Program-made: the position numbers and the translations under genes
Shown: piece after piece, positions 25,554 through 35,556 of the stretch
Numbering within the stretch: the stretch's first letter is position 1
How the letters are laid out: the number at the start of each line of letters is the position of its first letter
Assembly: GCA_019187405.1 (NCBI GenBank)
Contig: JABAQZ010000015.1
Span: 1-64,000, forward strand
Length of the DNA: 64,000 nucleotides
Reading direction: 5' to 3'
Source of the DNA: Ignavibacteria bacterium
Lineage (GTDB): Bacteria; Bacteroidota; Ignavibacteria; Tepidaquicellales; Tepidaquicellaceae
The notes under the pieces: model-generated
What the model was told of the DNA's origin: nothing
Database searches by the model: none
What the model saw: the letters and a program-made list of their open reading frames with translations, nothing else

Positions 25554-27005
25554 TTAAATCCATTTTCCAAGAAATTTCAAAATTTTTTCTTTACCTAATA
25601 TTTCGGCTATTAGCGGAAGTTCCGGACCGTTTTCGCTCCCCGTTAATGCTATTCTAAGAGGTTTGAATAAGTTCTTCCCTTTAACTCCGGTTTCTTTTTG
25701 AACTTCACTCACGGCTTGTTTATAATTTTCTGCATTTACAAAATCCAGCTTTTCGATTTTACTTTTTAAAGCAGAAAATATTTTTTTACTATCATCATTT
25801 TCAAGGAGATCCTTTAGAGAAGCAGGCTCAGGCGTGATATCTTCCTGTATGAATATCTTCAGATGAATGGGAATTTCTTCAAGTTTATTCAGATATACAC
25901 GGATTGCTGAAAGTATCTTTTTGATATCATCAGATGAGCTTATGCCCGAATTTTTAAAATAGGGCAGAGACAATTCAATAAGTCTGTCAATGTCGTAATT
26001 TTTAATATAATAATTATTCATCCAATTCAGTTTTTCGGGATTAAAAACCGCGCCGGAGGTCTGCACTTTTTCCAGTGTAAAAATTTTACAGAGCTCATCA
26101 AGTGAGTAAAACTCATTTTCCTCGCCTTCGCCGGGATTCCATCCGAGCAGTGATATAAAGTTTATTAATGCTTCTTTAAGGTATCCTTTTTTCAGGTAAT
26201 CCTCGACAGCAACATCTCCCTGTCTTTTGCTCAACTTTGACTTATCTTTGTTGAGAATCAACGGTACATGCGCCATTTCAGGCGCATGCCATCCAAGCGC
26301 TTCGTAAATCAGTATATGCTTTGGAACTGACGTAATCCATTCTTCACCTCTAATGATGTGTGTAATATTCATTAGATGATCATCTACGACATTAGCAAGA
26401 TGATAAGTAGGAAAGCCGTCTGATTTTAAAAGTATCTGGTCATCGATAAGATTTGAATTAATTTTTATCACGCCTTTAATTGCGTCAGTAAATCTGATTT
26501 CACGATCGGCAGGAACTTTAAGCCTGATTACATGAGGCATTCCTTTTTGTAATTTATCACGAACCTCATCTTCGGATAAATTTCTGGCTCTTCCGTCATA
26601 CATGGTCTGCCTGCCCTCAAGCTGCTGAAGTCTTCTCATTTCATCGAGCTCTTCCGGAGTTTCAAATGCATAATAAGCTGCACCGTTATTAATAAGTTCA
26701 TCACAGTATTTCCGGTATATTTCCAACCGTTGAGATTGATAATAAGGTCCGTAATTACCTCCTTGAATGGGTCCTTCGTCAAATTCAATACCAAGCGAGC
26801 CCATAACTTTTATGAGATTTTCTACAGCGCCTTCGACTTTTCTCGTTTGATCGGTATCTTCAATTCTTAATATATTTTTCCCTCCCGAATGCTTTGCAAA
26901 AAGATAATTAAACAAAGCTGTTCGTAATGAACCGATATGAACGTAACCTGTCGGTGACGGGGCAAATCTTACTCTGATGGAATCCTGATTTTCTTTAATT
27001 GACAT
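25554..27005 (-). CDS. gltX: Glutamyl-tRNA synthetase
   Basis: A 483-residue class I aminoacyl-tRNA synthetase that charges tRNA-Glu. The HIGH-type motif is HIGS within APSPTGYVHIGSLRTALFNY, and the KMSKS-type motif is KLSKR (KDKSKLSKRQGDVAVEDY). The C-terminal anticodon-binding part is present, and the length is normal. Whether it is discriminating (Glu only) or also charges tRNA-Gln cannot be told. Its ATG shares one base with the rsmI stop (TAATG), so the two genes form an operon. Confidence 0.97.
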   Translation of the reverse strand: MSIKENQDSIRVRFAPSPTGYVHIGSLRTALFNYLFAKHSGGKNILRIEDTDQTRKVEGAVENLIKVMGSLGIEFDEGPIQGGNYGPYYQSQRLEIYRKYCDELINNGAAYYAFETPEELDEMRRLQQLEGRQTMYDGRARNLSEDEVRDKLQKGMPHVIRLKVPADREIRFTDAIKGVIKINSNLIDDQILLKSDGFPTYHLANVVDDHLMNITHIIRGEEWITSVPKHILIYEALGWHAPEMAHVPLILNKDKSKLSKRQGDVAVEDYLKKGYLKEALINFISLLGWNPGEGEENEFYSLDELCKIFTLEKVQTSGAVFNPEKLNWMNNYYIKNYDIDRLIELSLPYFKNSGISSSDDIKKILSAIRVYLNKLEEIPIHLKIFIQEDITPEPASLKDLLENDDSKKIFSALKSKIEKLDFVNAENYKQAVSEVQKETGVKGKNLFKPLRIALTGSENGPELPLIAEILGKEKILKFLGKWI

Positions 27006-27730
27006 TAAATGTTATTTATGATTATTACAAATTCGCCTTTTTGTTTTATGTTCATTTTTAAAATTTGTCTGACATTTCCCCTCAAAGTCTGCTCAAATTT
27101 TTTAGTCATTTCACGAGAAACTGATATTTCTTTATTGCCAAATATTTCCTGAATTTCTGTTAGTAATTTCTCAATTCTGTATGGAGATTCAAAAATTATG
27201 ATTGGCATTTTAATCGAGCAAAGACTGCTTAATACAGATTGCCTGTTTTTCTTTTGAGGCAGAAATCCCTGGAAATAAAAATATCTCAAGGTAAATCCTG
27301 ACAATACAAGCGCATGTATCAGCGAGCTGCATCCCGGAACCGAGTGCACTTTAATGTTTTCTTTTATGCATTCAGAAACCAGAATATTTCCCGGATCTGA
27401 AATGCATGGTGTACCCGCATCCGACACAAGCGAAACTATTTTCTCATTTTTAAGACTGCTAATTAGATATTGCAGTTTTGATGTTTCATTGTATGAATGA
27501 TAGCTGACCGATTTTGAGAAAATATCGTATTGCTTAAGCAGATGATTTGTAACTCTTGTATCTTCACACGCAATAATATCTGATTTAGCCAGCGTATTTA
27601 CTGCTCTGAACGATAAATCTTCTAAGTTGCCGATAGGTGTAGATACAATGTATAGTACTCCCGGTTCCGGATCAATCTCGGAAAATTTACTAATATATTT
27701 ATTATAAATTTGCTCTACTCGGTCTATCAA
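27005..27730 (-). CDS. rsmI: 16S rRNA 2'-O-ribose C1402 methyltransferase RsmI
   Basis: A 241-residue tetrapyrrole-methylase-fold protein. The family opening VLYIVSTPIGNLEDLSFRA and then CEDTRVTNHLL, VSLVSDAGTPCISDPG and the FFQGFLP-like YFYFQGFLP stretch are all present. It methylates the 2'-O of C1402 in 16S rRNA with S-adenosylmethionine. About 24 residues precede the usual start point, so a somewhat later start is possible. It directly precedes gltX. Confidence 0.95.
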   Translation of the reverse strand: MIDRVEQIYNKYISKFSEIDPEPGVLYIVSTPIGNLEDLSFRAVNTLAKSDIIACEDTRVTNHLLKQYDIFSKSVSYHSYNETSKLQYLISSLKNEKIVSLVSDAGTPCISDPGNILVSECIKENIKVHSVPGCSSLIHALVLSGFTLRYFYFQGFLPQKKNRQSVLSSLCSIKMPIIIFESPYRIEKLLTEIQEIFGNKEISVSREMTKKFEQTLRGNVRQILKMNIKQKGEFVIIINNI

Positions 27731-27822
27731 AAATTAATACCGGTTTTTACTGAATAAAAAACGTTAAAAATTATTTATATTCATAATAGCAATTTTGCTT
27801 TTTATATTAAATTTACAATTTA

Positions 27823-28575
27823 ATGTTGGTTATTGGTAAAAATCCGGTCCTTGAAATTCTTAAATCCACGCCCCGCGAATTAAACAAGATTGTCTTATTA
27901 AAAAAGCAAAATCCCGAGAAGACACTTGAATTAATCGTAAAAACAGCAAAAGAAAATTCCGTGAATCTGATATTTCTGAATTATTTCGAGTTTAAAAAAT
28001 TCTTCGATTCAAAGAATAAACAGGAAGGCATAGATCAGGGCGTAATTGGTTTCATAAAAGATTACAGGTATGTTTCAGTCAGAGATATTGCCGAAAGCAA
28101 CACAAAAATTCAAAATCCTCTGATTTTAATTTTAGACAGAATTACAGACCCGCATAATCTTGGAGCAATAATCAGATCTGCCGTTTGTCTCGGAGCTGAC
28201 GGAATTGTCATTCCGAGGCATGAATCTGCCGAAATAAATCATACTGTTATTAAGGCTTCATCCGGTTCGGTTAACTACATCCAAATTGCAAAGGAGACAA
28301 ATTTATCTAATACGGTTTTATTCCTAAAAGACAAAGGGTATTTTATTACAGGTACTGAAATGAATTGTACGAAAACAATTTTTGAAACTGATTTTAGAAT
28401 TCCACTTGCTTTGATAATTGGAAATGAAGGCGAGGGTATAAGGAGCAATCTTAAAAAGCATTGTGATTTTCTTGTCAGGATCCCAATGACCGGAAAATTA
28501 AATTCACTCAATGCTTCGGTATCTACTGCAATTTTTCTTTATGAAATATTCAGGCAAAAGAATTTAAAGTGTTAA
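27823..28575 (+). CDS. rlmB: SpoU/TrmH-family rRNA methyltransferase (RlmB-like)
   Basis: A 250-residue 2'-O-ribose methyltransferase. An N-terminal substrate-binding domain (GKNPVLEILKS to about 75) is followed by the knotted SPOUT domain with LDRITDPHNLGAIIRSA, a motif 2 segment LALIIGNEGEGI, and motif 3 with LNASVSTAIFLYE. The N-terminal domain suggests RlmB, which methylates G2251 of 23S rRNA, but other TrmH-type targets cannot be excluded. It is divergent from rsmI. Confidence 0.9.
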   Translation: MLVIGKNPVLEILKSTPRELNKIVLLKKQNPEKTLELIVKTAKENSVNLIFLNYFEFKKFFDSKNKQEGIDQGVIGFIKDYRYVSVRDIAESNTKIQNPLILILDRITDPHNLGAIIRSAVCLGADGIVIPRHESAEINHTVIKASSGSVNYIQIAKETNLSNTVLFLKDKGYFITGTEMNCTKTIFETDFRIPLALIIGNEGEGIRSNLKKHCDFLVRIPMTGKLNSLNASVSTAIFLYEIFRQKNLKC

Positions 28576-28630
28576 TTTTATTTCCAAATATTTTATAAGA
28601 GATTCTTTATAAGCTTTTCCTGATTAAAAT

Positions 28631-29983
28631 TTATTTGTTTTTATCAGGAATTGAAATGTTGTACTTTTTGATGAGATTATAAAGATGGCTTCTCTGAATT
28701 TTCAATGCTTCTGCTGTTTGAGATTTATTATAGTTATAATCATTCAGCATTTTAATGATAAACACTCTTTCAGATTCTGTTTGAAAATCATTTAAAGACA
28801 TATTTTTATTCAGCAAATCACTGAATTCCTTTACATGTTTTGAGCCGGGAAGGTCAATATCCTCATAGTCAATAGCTTTTTTATTAACGACAATAATGAG
28901 TCTTTCGACAAGATTTTTCAGCTCTCTGACGTTTCCGGGCCAGCGGAATGTAATTAATGTGCTTTTAGCTTTTTCAGTAAAAAATTTTTCCAGGAGATTG
29001 TTCTGATTGCAGAAATTTGACGTAAAATAGTCCACAAGTTCCGGAATATCTTCAGGCCTTTCTCTCAGAGGTGCGATATTTATTTGAAGCACATTTATTC
29101 TGTGGTAAAAATCTTCTCTAAATCTTCTTTCATTGACTTCTTCTTCAAGATCTTTGTTTGTTGCAAAAATAAATCTTACATCAAGTTGAATATCAATGTT
29201 GCTCCCTGATTTTGTAATTTTATTTGTTTCAATAACATTGAGAAGCTTTGACTGAATTTCGGTTGATAGATTTGATACTTCATCAAGAAAAATCGTACCG
29301 CCTTCTGCTTGTTCAAATTTCCCTGAAAAGTTTATACCGTTTTCGACTTTGCCAAACAGTTCACTTTCGATTTTATCTTCAGTCAAATTAGCGCTATTAA
29401 TTTCCACAAACGGCATTTCGGATCTTCCAGATTCCAAATGAATCTGCCTTGCTACAAGCTCCTTACCGGTACCGCTCTCGCCGGTTATGAGAACATTTGA
29501 GTTTAATCCAGCAAATTTATTTATTAGAGTATTTACCTCTTTGATTTTTTCACTTTTTCCGATAATGCGGTTTGCTTCGGAAAATTCTTTTTTAATTCTT
29601 CTTATTTCATCTTTGGATTTCTTGAAATCAATTGCATTTCTTATAATCATTATAAGTTCAGGCAAATCGGGCAGCGGTTTTAACAAGAATCCGTATGCGC
29701 CTTTCTTTGTTGCTTCAACCGCCGTATCAATTGTTCCATGTCCAGAAATCATTATCACAACACTATTTTTGTTTATTGCCATTATTTTTTCAAGCACTTC
29801 CAGACCGTCCATTTTCGGCATTTTAATGTCAAGCAATATAAGGTCAAATTCCTTCTCGCTTATTTTCTGCAAAGCACATTTACCGTCATAACATTCTTCG
29901 GTAATATACCCTTCGGAATTCAAAACCATTGAGATGCTTTCGGCAATACTCTTTTCATCATCAATTATTAATACATTATTCAT
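28631..29983 (-). CDS. NtrC-like response regulator lacking the GAFTGA loop
   Basis: A 450-residue response regulator: receiver domain (1-120, acidic pocket Asp8-Asp9, phosphoacceptor Asp52 in LLDIKMPKMDG), AAA+ domain (about 140-370, Walker A GESGTGKE, Walker B GGTIFLDEV) and a Fis-type helix-turn-helix (NYNKSQTAEALKIQRSHLYN). In sigma-54 activators, ELFG is followed by about 14 residues that include GAFTGA, then GxFEQA. Here only KVENGINFS (9 residues) lies between ELFG and GKFEQA, so the sigma-54 contact loop is missing. The protein may therefore regulate without sigma-54, as some NtrC relatives do. No histidine kinase is adjacent. It is convergent with rlmB. Confidence 0.92.
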   Translation of the reverse strand: MNNVLIIDDEKSIAESISMVLNSEGYITEECYDGKCALQKISEKEFDLILLDIKMPKMDGLEVLEKIMAINKNSVVIMISGHGTIDTAVEATKKGAYGFLLKPLPDLPELIMIIRNAIDFKKSKDEIRRIKKEFSEANRIIGKSEKIKEVNTLINKFAGLNSNVLITGESGTGKELVARQIHLESGRSEMPFVEINSANLTEDKIESELFGKVENGINFSGKFEQAEGGTIFLDEVSNLSTEIQSKLLNVIETNKITKSGSNIDIQLDVRFIFATNKDLEEEVNERRFREDFYHRINVLQINIAPLRERPEDIPELVDYFTSNFCNQNNLLEKFFTEKAKSTLITFRWPGNVRELKNLVERLIIVVNKKAIDYEDIDLPGSKHVKEFSDLLNKNMSLNDFQTESERVFIIKMLNDYNYNKSQTAEALKIQRSHLYNLIKKYNISIPDKNK

Positions 29984-30009
29984 TTTTCTTTATTCATAAT
30001 TTTTTAATT

Positions 30010-31473
30010 TCATTTAATCATTCCGGCAACTGATTTTGCGGAGAGAAAACAAAGAGGAATGCCTCCTCCTGGATTTGTATTGCCACCCGTAAAATATAGA
30101 TTGCCGAACTGGGAAGATTTATTTTTGATTCGTTTCATTAGTGTGTAAATGGAGTTGGACGAAAGACCATAAATGGATCCAAACTCGCTGTTATATAAAT
30201 TTTTAAACTCTTCTGGTGAATAAATCTCAGAAAAAATTATATGATTTCTAATACTGTCATCAAACAAATAGGAAAACCTGTCAAGCTTATTTAATACTTT
30301 TACAAAATATTCTTTTTTACTATTATCATTCCATTCAAATTTTCTGCTTAAATAAGGCACATTGACAAACAAAAACCAATTTTCCATGCTTTGAGGTGCA
30401 TCTACTCCGTTAAATTTTGATGAAACTGATAAATAAATTGTCATGTCATCAGCCGGGATTTTATTTTCATAAATGTCAATGTACTCGTTTTCATAATCAT
30501 TGCTGAAAAATACATTATGATAAGCAAGTTCTTTAAACTCTCTGTTTATGCCAAGCATCATAATAAATCCCGAACTTGACCAGTCCGTATTATCAAAATA
30601 ATTCTTTCCGGTCAGTTCTTTCATGTTGGTAAAATTTGATACCACATTTTCAAAACCTGTAGTTTCAGTAATTAAATTATCTTTATTCCTGAAAAAAAGC
30701 TTTTTGATGCGTTTCCCTTCTGATTCAATTTTTACCAGCTCTTGTCCGTATCTTATTTCAATTCCATATTCTCCGCATATTTTTTCCAATGCCAGAGCCA
30801 GACTATACATTCCATCTTTCAGATAGAATGAGCCGAATTCAAACTCAACATACGGTATGACGGAAAAAAACTGCGGAATCAGGTAAGGAGAAGATCCGGT
30901 AAAAGTTGCATATCTATTAATAATCTGTTTGAGTTTTTTTTCGCGAAAAAATTTGTTTGATACATCGTTAATTGATCTTCCCGAAACAAATTTTGTAAAG
31001 TTAGCTAAATATTTTTTAGAAAGATAATCTCTGATATTAAATTCAACTTTACCGAAAATGTCGTTATATAATTCAAAAAAATTTTTACTATAATCAATAA
31101 ATTTCGAGAAGTTAATAGATTCACTTTCTGAAAAAACTTTTTTCAGTTCATCTTTGCAGTAAGTTTTATTATTAAAGCTGTTGAATACAGTTCCGTCTTC
31201 CCAAAAATATCTGCAGGAGATTTCCGGTTTTATGAACTCGAGATAATCCTCTACATGTCTGCCGGTATCATTAAACAGATCAATTATTAGATCAGGCATA
31301 GTAATAACCGATGGACCGGTGTCAAATCTGAATCCGGATTTTCTGAATTCTCCCATTTTACCGCCTGCATAAAAATTCTTTTCATAAATTTCAACCGGTA
31401 TCCCTTTATCTGCAAGACGAATTGCAGTAACAAGACCACCGATTCCGGATCCGCAGATTATTGTCTTCATCAT
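30010..31473 (-). CDS. CrtI-type FAD-dependent carotenoid desaturase/oxidoreductase
   Basis: A 487-residue flavoprotein with an N-terminal Rossmann motif (IICGSGIGGLVTAIRLA), the GGKMGEF and FDTGPSVITMP segments typical of phytoene-desaturase-like enzymes, and the C-terminal FTGGNTNPGGGIPLC FAD motif. CrtI-family members desaturate, isomerise or oxidise carotenoids and related lipids; the exact substrate cannot be inferred, and no other carotenoid gene is in the window. Its start overlaps the stop of mutS2 by 4 bp (ATGA), so it is translationally coupled to mutS2. Confidence 0.88.
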   Translation of the reverse strand: MMKTIICGSGIGGLVTAIRLADKGIPVEIYEKNFYAGGKMGEFRKSGFRFDTGPSVITMPDLIIDLFNDTGRHVEDYLEFIKPEISCRYFWEDGTVFNSFNNKTYCKDELKKVFSESESINFSKFIDYSKNFFELYNDIFGKVEFNIRDYLSKKYLANFTKFVSGRSINDVSNKFFREKKLKQIINRYATFTGSSPYLIPQFFSVIPYVEFEFGSFYLKDGMYSLALALEKICGEYGIEIRYGQELVKIESEGKRIKKLFFRNKDNLITETTGFENVVSNFTNMKELTGKNYFDNTDWSSSGFIMMLGINREFKELAYHNVFFSNDYENEYIDIYENKIPADDMTIYLSVSSKFNGVDAPQSMENWFLFVNVPYLSRKFEWNDNSKKEYFVKVLNKLDRFSYLFDDSIRNHIIFSEIYSPEEFKNLYNSEFGSIYGLSSNSIYTLMKRIKNKSSQFGNLYFTGGNTNPGGGIPLCFLSAKSVAGMIK

Positions 31474-33818
31474 AACTCAGCTATTGTTACTCCCGTATCA
31501 CCTTCGTTCCAACTTCCAAGTCTGTATGATTTTACAATATTCATACCTTTGAGTATCAGGTGAACTTTTTCTCTTAATTTACCCGTTCCTTTGCCGTGAA
31601 TGATGCTTACTTCATGCAGTCCGTATTTTACAGAATCCAGAATAAACTTTTCCACTTCATCGGTTATTTCATCCGGATATTTTCCTCTGATGTCAAGTGA
31701 TATCGAGATATCACCGCTGTTTATTTCCACAGATGATTCCGATCCATAAACACGTTTTGCGTTTTCAAAACTTATCTTTTCAAGTTCATTTAACGAGGTC
31801 TTAATAACAATTCCGTTTGAGTTAACGGATGCTTTACCGTTAATAATGTCTATGACTTCACCGGTTGAATTTGTACCTTTAAAACGGACGGTATCGTTAA
31901 TTTTGATTTCTTCTTTAAGTACCGTTACGGAATCCACATCTTCTTCAATGCTCAAAATCTTCTCGGATTCTGATTTGAACACTGCTTTGATTTCCTTTGG
32001 CTGCAGCTTGTCTTCTCTAATTTTCTTAATTGTATTTTCAACAAGCTTATTGGCATTTTTAATTATATTTTCCGCTTCGATTTTTGCTTTAAACTTAAGC
32101 TCTTTCTCGTTCTTTTTGATTTCGTTCAATTTCTGTTCATAAAGAGAGATCAAACCTTTAAGTCTTGAATTATCTATGTCAAATTTATTTTTCAGATCAC
32201 TATATTTTTGCTTTGCTTCGTTTAGCTCTTTAAGAAGATCTTCAAGCCGGCTTTCATTTACATCGAGTCTATCATGAGCGTCTTTTAAAACTTTTTCCGG
32301 AAAATCAAACTTACCAGCAATCTCAAAAGTAAAGCTTTGTCCTGGAATACCGGTAATGAAATTAAAATTGGGAGATAATGTCTGAATATTGAATTCAAGA
32401 GATCCATTTTCGATTTTATCCGTGTTGTATGCAAACTCTTTCAATTCGCTGTTATGTGTGGTAACAATTGTATATGCATTTTTTTCAGAAAGGTAATTCA
32501 GGATCGAAGCAGAAAGAGCGCTTCCAAGTACCGGATCAGTTCCGCTTGCAATTTCATCAATAAGCACGAGAGAATCATCGTCGGCTTTCTCCATGATTTC
32601 TCTGATGGATTTTAAATGTGATGAAAATGTACTCAGATCATTTTCTAGTGATTGTTCATCTCCGATACTGATGAAAATTTTTTTAAACAATCTGAATTCA
32701 CTGTCAGGGTTTACAGGAACTAAAATTCCGGACTGGAGCATAATTTGAATCAATCCCACGGTTTTCAGGGTTACAGTTTTACCTCCGGCATTCGGACCTG
32801 AAATTACCAGAGTATTAAAGTTCTCACCGAGTTCAAGGTTGAGGGGAACCACCTCACTTCGTTTATGACTTTTTAGTAAAACCGGATGATATGCATTTTT
32901 TAGATTTAGGGAGCTTTTATCTATGAAAGGCATTACAGAAATTAATTCAATAGCATAACGAGCTTTTGCCTGAATAAAATCAATTTCAGATAATATTTCT
33001 GTATTCAGTTTTAATTCATCCAGGGAAGCTCTCAGTTGTTTTACAAGTTCTCTTAAAATGTTTTCAATTTCTCTTTTTTCTTCAAAATAAAGTTCGGTCA
33101 AATCATTATTCAGTTCGATAATTTCAGTCGGTTCTATAAATACCGTTGCTCCGGAAGCAGAGGAACTGTGGATGATACCTTGAACAAATTTTTTATTTTC
33201 TGTTTTTACCGGGATAACATATCTGCCGTCACGCTGAGTTATGATATCTTCTTGCGAATATTCTTTTTCGGATACTCTTTTTAAAATTGACGCGAGAGAT
33301 TTTCTCAGTCTTGATGATTGTGAATTTATCTGTTTTCTAATTTTATTTAAAACGGACGATGCATTATCCTTTACGTTTCCGTTTTCGTCTATTGTGATTT
33401 CAATGTTATGTTCAAGTATTTTGTCGAAGAAAAGATTTCCGGCTATTTTGAAGCAGTAACCTTCGTTAGTGTCATTTCGCTTACTTAACATTGAAAAAAA
33501 ATTTTTAAGTTTTCTGGATATACGCAAAAACTCAAGTACGTCTAAAAAATCCGAGGGAGAAATGAAAAATCCTTCAATCTTTATTTTACTTATTATTTCT
33601 CTTATATCTTTTAAACCATCAAGCGGAAGATCTCCTTCTAAGCTGAGAATGTTTTTCATCTCTGCTACTTTATCAAGTTCGGTGCGGAGATCATTCAGAT
33701 CGGTGATAAACTCAATTTCGACACACTTGTCTGCTCCCAAAGGAGAATAGGTATAATGTAATATTTTCCCCGTAATTTTATCAAACTCGAGTTTAGATTT
33801 AACTTCACTTAGATTCAT
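31470..33818 (-). CDS. mutS2: MutS2 protein with C-terminal Smr domain
   Basis: A 782-residue MutS-family ATPase without the mismatch-recognition domain. A core/clamp region is followed by the ATPase with Walker A GPNAGGKT (about residues 336-343), DDSLVLIDEIASGTDP and STFSSHLKSI. A coiled-coil follows (about 515-600), then a KOW-like part, then the Smr nuclease domain (SLDIRGKYPDE and HGKGTGKLRE near the end). MutS2 acts on branched DNA and, in other bacteria, on stalled or collided ribosomes; which applies here is open. It is coupled with the desaturase gene and lies 21 bp after cvpA. Confidence 0.95.
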   Translation of the reverse strand: MNLSEVKSKLEFDKITGKILHYTYSPLGADKCVEIEFITDLNDLRTELDKVAEMKNILSLEGDLPLDGLKDIREIISKIKIEGFFISPSDFLDVLEFLRISRKLKNFFSMLSKRNDTNEGYCFKIAGNLFFDKILEHNIEITIDENGNVKDNASSVLNKIRKQINSQSSRLRKSLASILKRVSEKEYSQEDIITQRDGRYVIPVKTENKKFVQGIIHSSSASGATVFIEPTEIIELNNDLTELYFEEKREIENILRELVKQLRASLDELKLNTEILSEIDFIQAKARYAIELISVMPFIDKSSLNLKNAYHPVLLKSHKRSEVVPLNLELGENFNTLVISGPNAGGKTVTLKTVGLIQIMLQSGILVPVNPDSEFRLFKKIFISIGDEQSLENDLSTFSSHLKSIREIMEKADDDSLVLIDEIASGTDPVLGSALSASILNYLSEKNAYTIVTTHNSELKEFAYNTDKIENGSLEFNIQTLSPNFNFITGIPGQSFTFEIAGKFDFPEKVLKDAHDRLDVNESRLEDLLKELNEAKQKYSDLKNKFDIDNSRLKGLISLYEQKLNEIKKNEKELKFKAKIEAENIIKNANKLVENTIKKIREDKLQPKEIKAVFKSESEKILSIEEDVDSVTVLKEEIKINDTVRFKGTNSTGEVIDIINGKASVNSNGIVIKTSLNELEKISFENAKRVYGSESSVEINSGDISISLDIRGKYPDEITDEVEKFILDSVKYGLHEVSIIHGKGTGKLREKVHLILKGMNIVKSYRLGSWNEGDTGVTIAEL

Positions 33819-33839
33819 ACTTTAAGAAAAGGTTTGTTG

Positions 33840-34346
33840 TCAGAGTTTTTTGATTTCCTCGTAGAAATTTTTTGCATCGGGAAACATTTTAATAATAAAA
33901 TTATATGTATCAGGGGCAATATTTACAATTCCGGAGTACAATTTTGATTTTTCGATTTCCTTTTTTGAGAAAATCTCAAATGCTACGGTAGTAATCAGTA
34001 AAAAAATACTTGCAAGTATCAAACCTTTAAACAACCCCAGAGCTGTTCCCAGTAATTTATCGACGGTTTTAGTAAATGCATTTATCCCTGACAGTTTTTT
34101 GGAAAAATAAATAAAAAACAAATAAGTAATAAGTAAAATGCAGATAAAGGAAATAAGACTCAGGATTTTTTGATTTAAAGGTAAGAAAGTAAGGTAATTA
34201 CCTACAATGTCATAATATTTTGTGGCAATGAAGAAACCGGCTAAAATACCGGAAAGTGAAAATACGCTTTTAAGAAATCCGTTTTTCAGACCAAACAGGG
34301 CTGGGATGCAAGAAATCAGAATTATGATTAAATCTATTGTGTTCAA
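33840..34346 (-). CDS. CvpA-family membrane protein
   Basis: A 168-residue inner-membrane protein with about four transmembrane helices (near 4-22, 27-46, 62-82 and 101-125) and the family-like opening TIDLIIILISCIPALFG, plus GLFKGLI in the last helix region. CvpA proteins are linked to colicin V export and to envelope stress resistance in some bacteria; the molecular role is not known. It is upstream of mutS2 on the same strand. Confidence 0.85.
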   Translation of the reverse strand: MNTIDLIIILISCIPALFGLKNGFLKSVFSLSGILAGFFIATKYYDIVGNYLTFLPLNQKILSLISFICILLITYLFFIYFSKKLSGINAFTKTVDKLLGTALGLFKGLILASIFLLITTVAFEIFSKKEIEKSKLYSGIVNIAPDTYNFIIKMFPDAKNFYEEIKKL

Positions 34347-34419
34347 TTTTAAAGAAACTTAACACCATATCTGAAAAATCGGCTGATGAAAATTTTAACG
34401 ACTAACTTAAATTTTAAAA

Positions 34420-34866
34420 TCAGGAAAGTTTTGACTTAACTAAATCCTGAATTATTTTACCGTCTATTTTTCCTTTAAGTTGCTTCATTACTTCTCCCAT
34501 AATTTTCCCGAAATCTTTTTGCGTTACTTCACCTGCATTGATAATGATATTATCTACAACAGCTTTAGCTTCATTTTCGGACATTTGTTTTGGAAGATAT
34601 TCGTTGATAACATCGAGCTGTAATTTTTCCCGGTCAACAAGTTCCTGTCTCCCGCCTTGCAAAAACATTTCCATGGCTTCTTTTCTCATTTTTGCCTGTT
34701 TGTTAAGCAATTGAATTTCCTCATCTTGAGTCATTTCTCGGTTCATTCCGGATTTGTCCATTTTCAATATTTCAGCTCTGATTGAACGAAGAGTATCTAT
34801 TCTCACCGAATCTTTAGCTTTAATTGCATTATTCAGGTCTATATTTATTTTATCTTTTAAGCTCAA
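34420..34866 (-). CDS. yqeY: GatB/YqeY domain protein
   Basis: A 148-residue helical protein matching stand-alone YqeY: LKDKINIDLNNAIKAKDSVR at the N-terminus and DFGKIMGEVMKQLKGKIDGK near the C-terminus. The domain is the tRNA-tail of GatB; free-standing members may bind tRNA, but the role is not settled. It lies 18 bp after the YfgM-like gene, in the same minus-strand run. Confidence 0.92.
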   Translation of the reverse strand: MSLKDKINIDLNNAIKAKDSVRIDTLRSIRAEILKMDKSGMNREMTQDEEIQLLNKQAKMRKEAMEMFLQGGRQELVDREKLQLDVINEYLPKQMSENEAKAVVDNIIINAGEVTQKDFGKIMGEVMKQLKGKIDGKIIQDLVKSKLS

Positions 34867-34884
34867 ATTTCTTATAAATTAAAA

Positions 34885-35556
34885 TTACTGATTTTTAATT
34901 GCTAATCTGTATTTTTCTGATTCCTGCAAGACCTTGGATTTTGGATATTTTTCTTTAATTTCTTCAAGAAGCTTCTTTGCTTTATCCATTTCATTCACTC
35001 TGAAATAATTTTTTGCAGCATAAAACAAATACTGGTCGCGAAAGGGATTTTCGCTGTCAAGGTTGGCTGCTTTTTCAAATAACTTTGCTGCATCACCATA
35101 CTGCTCTCTTGCTTCCTTTACTGATGCTTCACCGGCTTCCGCTGAAACCTTCAGCAAAATATTATTTCCTGAAAAATCGTTGTAATATTTTTCAGCATTA
35201 TCAAAGTCACGAAGATTAAAATAAGAATTGGCAAGCATTATCTTAGCAAGTTCACCACTTTCTGTAGAGCCATAGTCATTAACTAATGCAAGCAAACCCT
35301 TATTTAAACCAAGTGAATCTCCGTTAATAGCCTGCTGGAATTTTCCTGCTGAATAAATCTGCTGAATCTTAGATAGTTCAACAGCAGCTTTTTCCTCATT
35401 AGCTTTTCTTTTGTTATTCAAGAATATTATACCGGCAACTGCGACGGCAATAATAGTCAAAGCAATATAAACATGTTTCTTGTTCTTTTCAAAATAATCC
35501 ACTGCTTTATAATAAAAAGCCATCAAATTGTCTTCTGTATGATGTAGTTTTGCCAT
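34885..35556 (-). CDS. Membrane-anchored TPR protein, YfgM-like
   Basis: A 223-residue protein with a cytosolic N-terminus of about 25 residues, one transmembrane segment (about 29-47) and a TPR-containing extracytoplasmic part (KIQQIYSAGKFQQAI, then NSYFNLRDFDNAEKYYNDF and further pairs to the end). This matches the layout of YfgM/TPR_21 proteins, which assist periplasmic chaperones and the Sec translocon. Assignment to that family is tentative. Confidence 0.8.
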   Translation of the reverse strand: MAKLHHTEDNLMAFYYKAVDYFEKNKKHVYIALTIIAVAVAGIIFLNNKRKANEEKAAVELSKIQQIYSAGKFQQAINGDSLGLNKGLLALVNDYGSTESGELAKIMLANSYFNLRDFDNAEKYYNDFSGNNILLKVSAEAGEASVKEAREQYGDAAKLFEKAANLDSENPFRDQYLFYAAKNYFRVNEMDKAKKLLEEIKEKYPKSKVLQESEKYRLAIKNQ

